Positions 1 to 8,367 of a stretch of DNA of 39,489 bases are shown here, piece by piece. Source of the DNA: Planctomycetaceae bacterium (lineage in GTDB: Bacteria > Planctomycetota > Planctomycetia > Planctomycetales > Planctomycetaceae). Numbering within the stretch: the first letter of the stretch is position 1; each line of letters starts with the position of its first letter. The notes beneath the pieces are model-generated. The model saw only the letters and a program-made list of their open reading frames with translations. It searched no databases and had not been told where the DNA came from. Position numbers and translations under genes: made by a program. The stretch lies in contig JANQRQ010000058.1 in NCBI GenBank assembly GCA_028284485.1, forward strand, positions 1-39,489. Direction: 5' to 3'.

Positions 1-204
1 TCGGACCAAAAAAGCGACGTAACCCCCGGTCAGTATGATAGCCGCTGTTCGCAGCCGACGACCGAGCAGGCAGCGCAACTCTTCACGATACTGAACAGAT
101 GAATCTTCGCCGAAAACACCGCCAATCGGGCAAAAATGCCCCTCTTGAATAAGCTGCCGCTTACCTGCAGACGATGTGAGATTTTGATGTTCCGACGAAT
201 CCAT
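1..204 (-). CDS. N-terminus of an unidentified membrane protein (truncated by window edge)
   Basis: An ATG at 204 (minus strand), preceded by a GAGAG-type ribosome-binding site about 5 nt upstream, opens a frame that runs without a stop for 68 codons to the window edge. The visible part is a polar N-terminal stretch with one Cys-Pro (residues 25-26), then an acidic/basic segment (RCLLGRRLRTA, residues 44-54), then the start of a hydrophobic segment from about residue 54. This pattern, a soluble head followed by a basic stretch and a membrane helix, resembles N-termini I associate with planctomycete membrane-linked Ser/Thr kinases or adenylate cyclases. No catalytic domain is visible, so the family is a guess. 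That it is coding is fairly likely from the start signal and the uninterrupted frame. Confidence 0.55.
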   Translation of the reverse strand, partial: MDSSEHQNLTSSAGKRQLIQEGHFCPIGGVFGEDSSVQYREELRCLLGRRLRTAAIILTGGYVAFLVR

Positions 205-520
205 GGTCTCTCTCACCACTTTTCGCGACCCTGCTGCCGAAAAACAGTGAATCGGCAATCTAAAGGCTTTACCCCGTGATTATAGGCGTCCGATGTCCCG
301 AAATGAACCACTTTCGGAGCCGGAATCAACAGAGAGCCCTTGCGATGGACGCCGCTGCATGCCATGGATCGATTTCGCAGTCAATACAGCTCAAGTCAAG
401 TTGCCTCGATCCCGTCTCCAGGCCGTTCCCTATATCGGATTCTAGACAGGATCTGGTCCGGAAACTAATCCCCTATCCGATTTGTGAGAGACCGTTTAAG
501 ACGATCTCCAGCCTTGCTCT
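205..520. other. Intergenic region without a supported gene
   Basis: About 316 nt between two minus-strand genes. It must hold the 5' leader of the gene that runs off the left edge. An open frame on the plus strand (276-524) has no ribosome-binding site and an unconvincing composition, so it is not called. No clear terminator hairpin, repeat or RNA gene was seen. Confidence 0.5.
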
Positions 521-1540
521 CTAAGCGGCTCGGCTTGATGAAGCGGCTGAGGAATCGGAGTCACCCGGGGTAGTCTCTGGTGAAAGATTGTCTAACATCG
601 ACTGTCGCATTCGCTGGTAACATTCGCCGAGATGGATCATCAACTCCAGTGCCAGCAGGTCGGCCCGCGCCATTACGTGTCGTGTGCTGCGATTTCCTAA
701 ACCCCTGACGAGGCTTTCGACACGCTCTAAATGTAGTTCCAGCGTTTCTCGGGGACTGAAACCGGCAACCGCCAGCAATTCGGAAAGCTTCGCGATTTCG
801 GTACCAAGACCCCCGGAGCCCATGATCACATAGGTTCGCAAGAGTTCGTGGTAATAGCTGTTGATCTGCTCGGGAAGTTCCAAACGCGTTGTGGAACCTT
901 CCTGTGGTGCATCGGTAAATGACCGGTCGCGAATTACCTTTGATCCGCTAACCTCTTCGAGTTCCTGGATGATCTGGCGTTGTTGTCCCAACAAGTGTTC
1001 GGCTTCGTCTCTTTCCCGAACGAGGCGGCGGTGGTGGGCCACGGACAAATGGTGGTTGTCCCGGACCAACTCGACACGAGAGATTGCCCGTTTGATCATG
1101 GGAACCAACGCAAGCGACTCCCATTGGGTCCGCGTCGTCAGGAGTTCGCAATTGTGTCGACACGCTTCAACCCATTTATGGTCATTCTGATCTGCGGTGA
1201 GCAGGATGATCGGGTCATCGCAACCGCTGGCGCGGATTGCCTGAATCAGCGCGAACGCTTCCCCCTCGGGTTCATCATGCAAAGGTGATAATTCATCACT
1301 GACCAGAATGCAGTCGAAGCTCTCATTCCGAAGTTTCGCCAACGCTTCGGTGGCGGTCGACACCCAACGAAATCGGGGTTCAGCACATCCTTCTGCATCA
1401 ATTTGAAGGGTCAGGCTTGTCCACGAAGGTTCGCGATCGCCGACACATAGCAGACGTAGCCGCGACGGCAATTCCGCCTTTTGACCGAAATCTTCGGTCA
1501 TGGAAGCGGTGGCATTCATCTGCCTGTTTTCTGCCTGCAT
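521..1540 (-). CDS. Receiver-like domain / coiled-coil signalling protein
   Basis: The protein begins with a CheY-like fold: LRLLCVGD as strand 1, a central FDCILVSDEL strand, and DDPIILLTAD as strand 4. A charged helical, probably coiled-coil segment follows (VRERDEAEHLLGQQRQIIQE). The C-terminal helical domain of roughly 110 residues starts near SYYHELLRTYVIMGSGG. In the central strand the Asp sits one position later than in canonical receivers, where LVS-D replaces LLD, so phosphorylation is uncertain and this may be a pseudo-receiver. The longest frame reaches a TTG at 1600 without a ribosome-binding site. I chose the ATG at 1540, but ATGs at 1519 and 1501 are also possible. There is no signal peptide, so it is probably cytoplasmic. 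The partner kinase is not evident nearby. Confidence 0.75.
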   Translation of the reverse strand: MQAENRQMNATASMTEDFGQKAELPSRLRLLCVGDREPSWTSLTLQIDAEGCAEPRFRWVSTATEALAKLRNESFDCILVSDELSPLHDEPEGEAFALIQAIRASGCDDPIILLTADQNDHKWVEACRHNCELLTTRTQWESLALVPMIKRAISRVELVRDNHHLSVAHHRRLVRERDEAEHLLGQQRQIIQELEEVSGSKVIRDRSFTDAPQEGSTTRLELPEQINSYYHELLRTYVIMGSGGLGTEIAKLSELLAVAGFSPRETLELHLERVESLVRGLGNRSTRHVMARADLLALELMIHLGECYQRMRQSMLDNLSPETTPGDSDSSAASSSRAA

Positions 1541-1924
1541 ACGGTCGATACTCGTGACAAGCTGCAACGGGAGCTCTTGGACGCAACCCAGTGGTGCCAA
1601 TGATCCAGCGGGGCGTATATATCTGTAAATTGGCGACTTCTGTCAAGATGAAGGCCACCGCAACTGGTCAACTGAACATCCCTTGGGAAAGCAGGCATTC
1701 GAAAGCAAATTTCGATGCCTCGCCTGAATCAATCGGCAATTGGACAGTTTGAGATTTGCTATCGGCTCACGCTACCAATCCGGTTCACGAATAGCCGCAA
1801 GCCTGAACTCTCGGCCTCAGCTTCCGCTGGAGGGAGATTGGTCCACGATCCGGAGTTGGGGCAGCGCAGATGCCAGGCGGCCACCAGGTTCCGAGGTGGG
1901 CATTCGCTCAACCGGCAAGATCCG
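1541..1924. other. Intergenic region with one imperfect hairpin
   Basis: About 384 nt between two minus-strand genes; the upper start of the downstream gene could shorten this to 324 nt. The only structure I see is an imperfect inverted repeat at 1694-1719, GGCATTCGAAA / TTTCGATGCC with a 5-nt loop and one bulged base. It lacks a T-run, so it is at best a weak terminator candidate for the TPR gene that ends at 1925. A plus-strand open frame starting at 1715 runs antisense into the TPR gene and is treated as a shadow. Confidence 0.4.
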
Positions 1925-3277
1925 TCAGTTACTCTGCAAGCCTTCGAGCCGCTGGAGAGCATCCTTATATTCATAGTCGACCGCCAAAACCTCGTTGTAG
2001 TGGTCTTCGGCTCCGGTCATGTCTTCCGCCTCTTCACACAGGCGACCTGCCCAGTAATGCGCTTTTTTGAACAGTTCCGGTTGCTCAATTTGGTCCAATT
2101 CAGGAATCGCTTTTTCGAGTTGCCGTTTTGCGAGCGACTGTTTTTTCTCGTACATGAAACATTCGGCGAGTGCGATGAGCGCCTCTCCGGATAACCGTTT
2201 GTCTTTGACCGTTTGCTGCAAGAGCGGAATGGCCTTTCCGAACTCTTGGGCTCGCATGTAGCGGTTGGCCAAGTCAAACTTGATTCGCAAATCAGCCGGG
2301 TATCGTTCGACTCGCGCGGCGTAGATTTCAATCTCGCGGTGTAGTAGCTCTTTGGCGACTTCGATACTCTTCTGCCTTAATTCCTTGTTGTCGGCATCAT
2401 TGTTGGCGGCTTCTTTGGCCAGCGTGGCATTGTGACGAAGAAGATCCAGGTCCAAGTCCTCGACCTGTTCCCGAATGTTCGGGTCCCCGCCGGAGACCTC
2501 AAGAGCTTTCTTGAAGCATTTCCGCGCGTCCTCGAGGCGTTCTTCCCGCTTGTAATAATCTCCCAACCGCAGGTAGTTGTCTTTGTTTTCTGGTTCTTTG
2601 CGGATCTGTCGCTTTAGGTCGGCTTCTTCCGACATACCTGGACCATCCACTTCTGCAGGTTTGGCGCCACCTGGACCAGCCGGCTGGTCAGTCTTGTCGT
2701 AACTCCCCTTGTCGAGCACGGTATTGGCTTGTAACTGCGTGACCTTCGAGCGAGCGTCGCCATCCATGGGGTCGAGTTTCAGCACTCGTTCCCAGACTTT
2801 GATCGCTGTCGCAAATTCGCCTTGGAATTCCAGTGCGTCGGCGAGTTGCTGGTTAAAGTCTTTATTGTTCGGTTCTCCTTCGACAGCCAGTTTGAACGCC
2901 CAAACAGCAATTTCGCCAAAGCCGAGATTTCGGCACGCCTCACCAACGTCGGCATTAAGTTGGGGATCCCACGGGTTGACGACCAGACCCTCTTCGGCGT
3001 CGCGATTCACCGAATCCCAGTCGCTTTTCATCCGTGCCTTTTTGATTTTGCCGCGAATCGGCATGAGCTTCATGCTCGACATTTTCGCGCCGGTTTTATT
3101 GTTGTTGTATTTCTTATACTCGACGCCCCGCAGCGCCTGACGGTACATGAGGTTGTCCGGTACCAATGCGGCGGCTCGCCCGAACATTTCGATGGCGTAG
3201 TCCCAGCTTTCTTTGCCCATAGCGGCGGAACCGGTTTGCCAGCATTGCGCTGCAATCTTTTTTTTGTCTGTCGACAT
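1925..3277 (-). CDS. Tetratricopeptide-repeat protein
   Basis: The 450-aa protein is dominated by TPR-like helix pairs. Examples are the N-terminal SWDYAIEMFGRAAALVPDN, a central EFATAIKVWERVLKLDPMD, RLEDARKCFKKALEVSGGD, and a C-terminal MTGAEDHYNEVLAVDYEYK. A basic segment (MKLMPIRGKIKKARMKSDW, near residues 69-87) and a Pro/Gly-rich linker near residue 200 separate blocks. No signal peptide or membrane segment is visible, so it is probably a cytoplasmic scaffold or adaptor. Its specific partner cannot be read from the sequence. The ATG start at 3277 has only a weak ribosome-binding site. It is transcribed divergently from the DUF1080 gene across a 347-nt gap. Confidence 0.88.
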   Translation of the reverse strand: MSTDKKKIAAQCWQTGSAAMGKESWDYAIEMFGRAAALVPDNLMYRQALRGVEYKKYNNNKTGAKMSSMKLMPIRGKIKKARMKSDWDSVNRDAEEGLVVNPWDPQLNADVGEACRNLGFGEIAVWAFKLAVEGEPNNKDFNQQLADALEFQGEFATAIKVWERVLKLDPMDGDARSKVTQLQANTVLDKGSYDKTDQPAGPGGAKPAEVDGPGMSEEADLKRQIRKEPENKDNYLRLGDYYKREERLEDARKCFKKALEVSGGDPNIREQVEDLDLDLLRHNATLAKEAANNDADNKELRQKSIEVAKELLHREIEIYAARVERYPADLRIKFDLANRYMRAQEFGKAIPLLQQTVKDKRLSGEALIALAECFMYEKKQSLAKRQLEKAIPELDQIEQPELFKKAHYWAGRLCEEAEDMTGAEDHYNEVLAVDYEYKDALQRLEGLQSN

Positions 3278-3624
3278 TTAAGGGCTTTCGATGTGACGGT
3301 GAACTTCGATTCGAACACCATCGCTTGTTGAAGATTTCGACGATGACGGAGAATCCGAGATGGCCCTCGATCCCCCGCCGACAGTACTTGCCACCAATCT
3401 ATCACACCGCTACCTCCCTTTCCAGAAGAGGGCATCTTCAGCCGGAGCTACCGTCGCCCGTTTGCGAGCTGGTTGCTCGACTAACATGTCCACTTCCCCG
3501 CTCTGGATCCCCGAATTGTGTGCGATCTGCTTGCATCGCTCAGATTTCGCTACCAGAATGGCACAACGAAAGCCCTTTTGTGCATTGTTAAGTTGGATGC
3601 CTTGCTGCCGGAGACCATAACACC
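3278..3624. other. Divergent intergenic region
   Basis: 347 nt between the divergent TPR gene and DUF1080 gene, so it should contain promoters for both. A plus-strand CGGAGA at about 3610 could serve the ATG at 3625. I found no convincing repeat, operator or small gene. The open frames in it lack start signals. Confidence 0.45.
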
Positions 3625-6015
3625 ATGCAACGTAGATCCACTGCGGCAATTGCCCTGATTTTATTGACCGCTTGGCAGACATTGTCGAATGCCCAATCGA
3701 CAAAGACATCTGACGAGGGTGAACAGGCTCCTCCCCCCGCAACGAAACCGGCTGAGGCCGACGCCGATTTCGCGATTCAAGGCGAATACTCCGGTCAGAT
3801 CGAACTGCCGGACTCTAATCTGAAATACGGTGTTCAAGTCATCGCCATGGGGAATGGGAAATTTCAGGCCGTCACGTACCGCGGCGGATTGCCTGGGGAC
3901 GGCTGGAATGGCGTCGATCGTGATACAACGGATGGAAAAACAGAAGATGGGGTCACGAAGTTCGTCGGCGATCATGTGACGGGAATTCTCGAGCGAGAGA
4001 CCTTGATGGTTCGCACTTCGGACGGAAAGGCGCTTGGCAAATTGACTCGCGTCCACCGAAAAAGCCCAACCCTCGGGGCCAAGCCGCCTGAGGATGCTGT
4101 GGTGTTGTTCGACGGCAAATCCGCAGAGCATTTTGAGGGTGGACGCATGACCGATGACGGGCTGCTCATGCAGGGGCTGACCAGTCATCGCCAATTTCAA
4201 GACTGCACGTTACATATGGAATTCCAATTGTCGTATATGCCGCACGCTCGTGGACAAGGTCGCAGCAACAGTGGCATATACCTGCAAGGTCGCTACGAAG
4301 TTCAAATCCTCGACTCATTCGGCTTGGAAGGATTGAACAACGAATGCGGCGGCATCTATGAGATTCGCGATCCCGATCTCAACATGTGTTTTCCGCCTCT
4401 TTCTTGGCAGACCTACGACATCGACTACACGGCGGCCCGCTATGATTCCCAGGGAGAAAAGACGTCGAACGCCAAAATCACCGTTCGACACAACGGCGTG
4501 CTGATTCATGAAAATGTCGAAATGCCCCGTACGACTCGCGCAGCACCGGTCAAAGAAAGCCCGGAGCCGGGGCCGATTTACATTCAAGACCACCGTAATC
4601 CTGTGCGCTTTCGGAATATTTGGCTCGTCGAACGCGATGGTGGTCCGGACGATTCTTCTTCCGATGTCGCAGACAGTTTTCCGCAAGAACTAGGTGGGCA
4701 TCCGCTCGTATTCGCGGATGCATTCTCGGATGGAAATGCTGACGACTGGGATCCGGTCAACGCCGATGCTTTCCGGATGGCGCAACAGGGTGATAATCAT
4801 GTTTACAACCAATTCAAGAACATCCCGGGACACACACCCGTTCGCTCGCCATTCAATCGGTCGATGATTAAAGATGTAACAGTCAGCGATTTCGTGTTTG
4901 ATGTTCATCTGCAATCAACCGCGCGTGACTATCCGCACCGTAGTTTGTGTCTGTTCTTTGGTTACCAGGATCCTGCGCATTTGTACTACGTGCATTTCGG
5001 GCAGCGGACCGACGATCATGCCAACAACATATTCATCGTGAACGACGCCCCCCGAACCAAGATTTCAACTAAAACCACACCGGGAACGAACTGGGACAAC
5101 GAATGGCATCACGCGCGAATCGTGCGTGACGTCAGCAGCGGGTCGATCGAAATCTTCTTCGACGACATGGAAACTCCAGTCATGACGGCCAACGATACGA
5201 CTTTTCAATGGGGCCAGGTCGGCGTTGGTTCGTTCGACGATACCGGCAACTTCGATGATATTGCGCTATACGGAACGAAAGTCGATCCGCCGAAGTACGA
5301 GTCCCTGTTCGACGGCGAGACACTTGCCGGTTGGCACACCAATCCGGAAAAAATTGGCCATGGAACGGGTGGCCTTTGGCGCGTTGAAGATGGCGCAATT
5401 GTCGGCGAACAGGACCCGCCCGGGAGTGGTAATGGTGGAATCCTACTGACGGATGAGACTTTCGGCGACTTCGAACTGTTGATCGACATGAAGCCCGATT
5501 GGGGGATCTGCAGCGGACTGTTTCTCAGATCAACCCAGCAAGGGAAATGTTTTCAAATGCTGGTCGATTATCACGACAACGGAAACGTCGGCCATATTTA
5601 CGGCGAAGGGACGGGCGCGTTTACCAATCGACCCTTTGACATCATGGGCGTTTATGACGACGAGAAGAATCTCACCGGCCTGACCACTCAGCCTCCGAAG
5701 CGCGACACGACAGCCAGCGGTTATTCAATTACTGGCGATGACTGGGTCCACGTTTGGAAGGTGAATGATTGGAACACAGCGAAGGTGCGGGTCGTTGGCA
5801 GTCCGCCCAAGATTACGACGTGGATTAATAGCCTGAAAGTCAGCGAATTCGATGCGGCCGAATTCGAAGATCCGAAGTATGACCGTGACAAGGTTTCCGA
5901 ACTCCTCGGCAGCGAAGGTCGAATCGCAGTTCAGGTGCATGGGGGAACGAGAGCGTGGCCGAAAGGAGCCGTCTGCCGATGGCGGAACATTCGAATTCGT
6001 CGGTTGTCGGAATAG
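3625..6015 (+). CDS. Secreted three-domain DUF1080 (3-keto-disaccharide hydrolase-like) protein
   Basis: Residues 1-24 form a signal peptide (basic MQRR, then a hydrophobic core, then SNAQ). A small beta-rich region covers about 48-145. The first DUF1080 domain (about 158-336) contains LFDGKSAEHF, the NSGIYLQGRYEVQILDS core and RNPVRFRNIWL. A jelly-roll-like domain (about 355-550) begins VFADAFSDGNADDW and ends GNFDDIALYG. The second DUF1080 domain (about 560-796) starts SLFDGETLAGWHT and ends AVCRWRNIRIRRL. DUF1080 domains are concanavalin-like folds, common in planctomycetes, some of them linked to 3-keto-glycoside hydrolysis. The carbohydrate substrate here is unknown. Two DUF1080 copies in one chain, separated by a third lectin-like domain, is a long architecture for the family. 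Confidence 0.9.
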   Translation: MQRRSTAAIALILLTAWQTLSNAQSTKTSDEGEQAPPPATKPAEADADFAIQGEYSGQIELPDSNLKYGVQVIAMGNGKFQAVTYRGGLPGDGWNGVDRDTTDGKTEDGVTKFVGDHVTGILERETLMVRTSDGKALGKLTRVHRKSPTLGAKPPEDAVVLFDGKSAEHFEGGRMTDDGLLMQGLTSHRQFQDCTLHMEFQLSYMPHARGQGRSNSGIYLQGRYEVQILDSFGLEGLNNECGGIYEIRDPDLNMCFPPLSWQTYDIDYTAARYDSQGEKTSNAKITVRHNGVLIHENVEMPRTTRAAPVKESPEPGPIYIQDHRNPVRFRNIWLVERDGGPDDSSSDVADSFPQELGGHPLVFADAFSDGNADDWDPVNADAFRMAQQGDNHVYNQFKNIPGHTPVRSPFNRSMIKDVTVSDFVFDVHLQSTARDYPHRSLCLFFGYQDPAHLYYVHFGQRTDDHANNIFIVNDAPRTKISTKTTPGTNWDNEWHHARIVRDVSSGSIEIFFDDMETPVMTANDTTFQWGQVGVGSFDDTGNFDDIALYGTKVDPPKYESLFDGETLAGWHTNPEKIGHGTGGLWRVEDGAIVGEQDPPGSGNGGILLTDETFGDFELLIDMKPDWGICSGLFLRSTQQGKCFQMLVDYHDNGNVGHIYGEGTGAFTNRPFDIMGVYDDEKNLTGLTTQPPKRDTTASGYSITGDDWVHVWKVNDWNTAKVRVVGSPPKITTWINSLKVSEFDAAEFEDPKYDRDKVSELLGSEGRIAVQVHGGTRAWPKGAVCRWRNIRIRRLSE

Positions 6016-6131
6016 CATTCTCAGACGCTGCGACCTTTGAGCCGTCTCGTTGAGTCGAGCTATCGCATCGAATCATTGAGTAAACATGACCGGCATACTC
6101 CGAACAACTTATCCCGATTGGCCGAACACTT

Positions 6132-7592
6132 ATGAATGAAACGCGGTCACTGGCCGATACTGCCGACCCATCGACACAAAAAGCGCTCAAAATCCGTTTG
6201 TGCGTAATGATGTTCCTGCAGTACTTCATTCAGGGAAGTTATCTGCCGATTATTCCTCTCTATTTGGAGAAGGCGCTGAATTTCTCTCCAATGCAAATTG
6301 GCAATTTTGCCTCTGCAATTGCGATTGGCCCTCTTTTCGCACCATTTATCATTGGCCAAATTGTTGACCGCCATTTTTCGACCGAGAAAGTGTTGGCCGT
6401 TTGCCATTTCTCCGGCGGTGCGATCATGTTGTCCCTATATTTTCAGACAGACTTTCGGAACATCATGATTCTTGGAGCGATTTATTCGGCGCTTTATATG
6501 CCGTCTCTAATGCTTACGAATTCCCTTACGTTTCATCATCTAGTCGACAGTGACCGCGAATTTCCGTTGATTCGATTGTGGGGGACGATTGGGTTTGTCG
6601 TTCCGGCTTGGATCGTGGAAATGTTCTTACTAAGAAACCTTTCTGGGGCCGAACTGGATCAGGAGCGTGGCGTGGTCTTGATCCTTGCCGGCGTCTCCGG
6701 GTTGTTGATGGGGGCCTACTCCCTGACGTTGCCACATACGCCTCCTTCGTCGAGTGACAAGAAGGATCTCGCTCCTGGGAAGGTTTTGGGCCTCATGCGG
6801 CATCGTCACTTTTTGGTTTTGATTCTGGTCAGTTTTATCGTCGCGGTCGCACACAAGTTTTTCTTCACTTGGAATTCGCCATTCCTAAAAGACATATTGG
6901 CAATTGGTGATGTGCAGTCTGCCTGGGAACAGCGAATCAGTTCCGTCGGCCAGATCTTCGAAGTCGTTGTCATGACGTTTCTTGGCTTCATGGTCAAGCG
7001 ATTTGGCTTCAAGATTACTATGCTCGTGGGGATTTTCGCTTACCTGGCGCGGTTCGTCATTTTTACCATGGCTGTGATGATCGACCAACAATTTGCTGTT
7101 TCAATTTCCTTGGTCGTATTTGGCCAGGCATTGCATGGGTTTTGCTTTGGCTGTTTTCTGGCCGCGGCATACATGTATGTCGACGGGGCTGCTCCTGTTG
7201 ACGTCCGCGGAAGCATGCAGACGTTTTACGGCACATTTGTCATCGGTGTGGGATTTCTCTTTGGTGGATATTTTAGCGGGCTGGTTGCGGGGTCGTTCAC
7301 GGTCAATTATGAGGCGGACGTCATCCGGAGCAGGATAGGAATTGAAACCGAGGCGGGATTGATTGCGACGTCAGTAACCGATGAGAATGACCAACCCGTA
7401 TTGCTTCCTGATGGTTCACAGAAAATGATTTATCGCGACTGGCCGGCAATCTGGATGGCGGGGGCAGCGCTCGCCGCGCTCGCTTTTGTTGCGTTCGCGA
7501 TCTTTTTTCCCAAACATGCTGTCGACGAGGAGGACGTCGACGACTCCGACGAGGCTCAATCGGAGGCTGCCGCCGATTCAACCGGTGCTTGA
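6132..7592 (+). CDS. MFS transporter, nucleoside:H+ symporter (NupG-like)
   Basis: The 486-aa protein has about 12 hydrophobic segments in two halves split by a polar loop (about residues 198-222). The N-terminal FLQYFIQGSYLPIIPLYL resembles the NupG/XapB nucleoside:proton symporter family, as do the RLWGTIGFVVPAWI segment and the GGYFSGLVAG segment in the second half. The C-terminus is an acidic cytoplasmic tail (VDEEDVDDSDEAQSEAA). Planctomycetes often carry paralogues of this family, so the substrate may be something other than nucleosides. There is no good ribosome-binding site before the ATG at 6132. The last 37 nt overlap the convergent helix-hairpin-helix gene. Confidence 0.85.
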   Translation: MNETRSLADTADPSTQKALKIRLCVMMFLQYFIQGSYLPIIPLYLEKALNFSPMQIGNFASAIAIGPLFAPFIIGQIVDRHFSTEKVLAVCHFSGGAIMLSLYFQTDFRNIMILGAIYSALYMPSLMLTNSLTFHHLVDSDREFPLIRLWGTIGFVVPAWIVEMFLLRNLSGAELDQERGVVLILAGVSGLLMGAYSLTLPHTPPSSSDKKDLAPGKVLGLMRHRHFLVLILVSFIVAVAHKFFFTWNSPFLKDILAIGDVQSAWEQRISSVGQIFEVVVMTFLGFMVKRFGFKITMLVGIFAYLARFVIFTMAVMIDQQFAVSISLVVFGQALHGFCFGCFLAAAYMYVDGAAPVDVRGSMQTFYGTFVIGVGFLFGGYFSGLVAGSFTVNYEADVIRSRIGIETEAGLIATSVTDENDQPVLLPDGSQKMIYRDWPAIWMAGAALAALAFVAFAIFFPKHAVDEEDVDDSDEAQSEAAADSTGA

Positions 7593-8152
7593 ATTGCGGC
7601 GTTATCGACCGGATGAACCACCAGCCAGGGACGCATGTCTTCAATCGTCTTGGGACCGATTCCTTTCACACGCAGAAGATCGTCAATCGATCGGAAAGGT
7701 CCGTTCGCGTCCCGATCCTCCACGATGCGTTGTCCCAATGTTTGACCGACTCCCTCGAGTTGTGCAAATTCGACCCAGGTCGCCGTATTGGCGTCGATCG
7801 TATATTCGCTGGGTCGGGGCTGGATCCGTTCCAATTCGATGGGGCGAGTTCCCCAGCCGCTGAGCCGCAGCCAATGGACCGACAGCAGCACTAATGCTAT
7901 GACAGCAAAGCCTGCAACCAGTCGCTGGTCTCGAGGTGTGAGATGGAATGCCGTCTCATCAGTGCGGTCATTGACCTTGGCGGGCGCGGTCGCACCATCG
8001 CTATCGACAGCTGGATGTGAATTGTCTTTTGATTGATTCGCCTTTGGTTCAAGGCGAGTCGCATCAAGCTGTTCGGCGGACTTCGTGCTAGCCTTCGGCT
8101 GCGTCTGCGGATCGCCGGGTTCGTCGTTGGGTCGAGAAGGTGGCTGATTCAT
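7556..8152 (-). CDS. Membrane-anchored ComEA-type helix-hairpin-helix protein
   Basis: A polar, Pro/Ser/Asp-rich N-terminus of about 70 residues is followed by one transmembrane helix (about residues 78-95, GFAVIALVLLSVHWL). The C-terminal domain (about 117-180) reads as tandem helix-hairpin-helix motifs: IDANTATWVEFAQLEGVGQ, then FRSIDDLLRVKGIGPKTI. This is the ComEA signature, a non-specific DNA-binding module used in DNA uptake, though in many bacteria similar proteins have no proven role in competence. I chose the ATG at 8152. The longer frame reaches only a TTG at 8227 and would add a Cys-rich, unconvincing N-terminus. The 3' end overlaps the MFS gene on the other strand by 37 nt. Confidence 0.85.
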   Translation of the reverse strand: MNQPPSRPNDEPGDPQTQPKASTKSAEQLDATRLEPKANQSKDNSHPAVDSDGATAPAKVNDRTDETAFHLTPRDQRLVAGFAVIALVLLSVHWLRLSGWGTRPIELERIQPRPSEYTIDANTATWVEFAQLEGVGQTLGQRIVEDRDANGPFRSIDDLLRVKGIGPKTIEDMRPWLVVHPVDNAAIQAPVESAAASD

Positions 8153-8367
8153 CACCTGGCTCTGCACGTGATTCTCTTGGCCGTATTTGCAGCGACAGCA
8201 ACAGTGGGTTTGTGACCGGTTGGTCAAATGCGCGGGCTGCCACAGAATGCAAGAATTCAGCCTACACGAAGGGCGATTCGAGGATCAACCACATCGAAGC
8301 TGTCGCGCTCCGAATTCCGATGCCGCTTAGGCCGAACCGACTCTCTTCGAGTACCGCCGCACGACGA

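Noticed and set aside
1694-1719. Terminator hairpin downstream of the TPR gene
   Set aside because: The stem is imperfect, lies about 205 nt from the stop codon, and no T-run follows.
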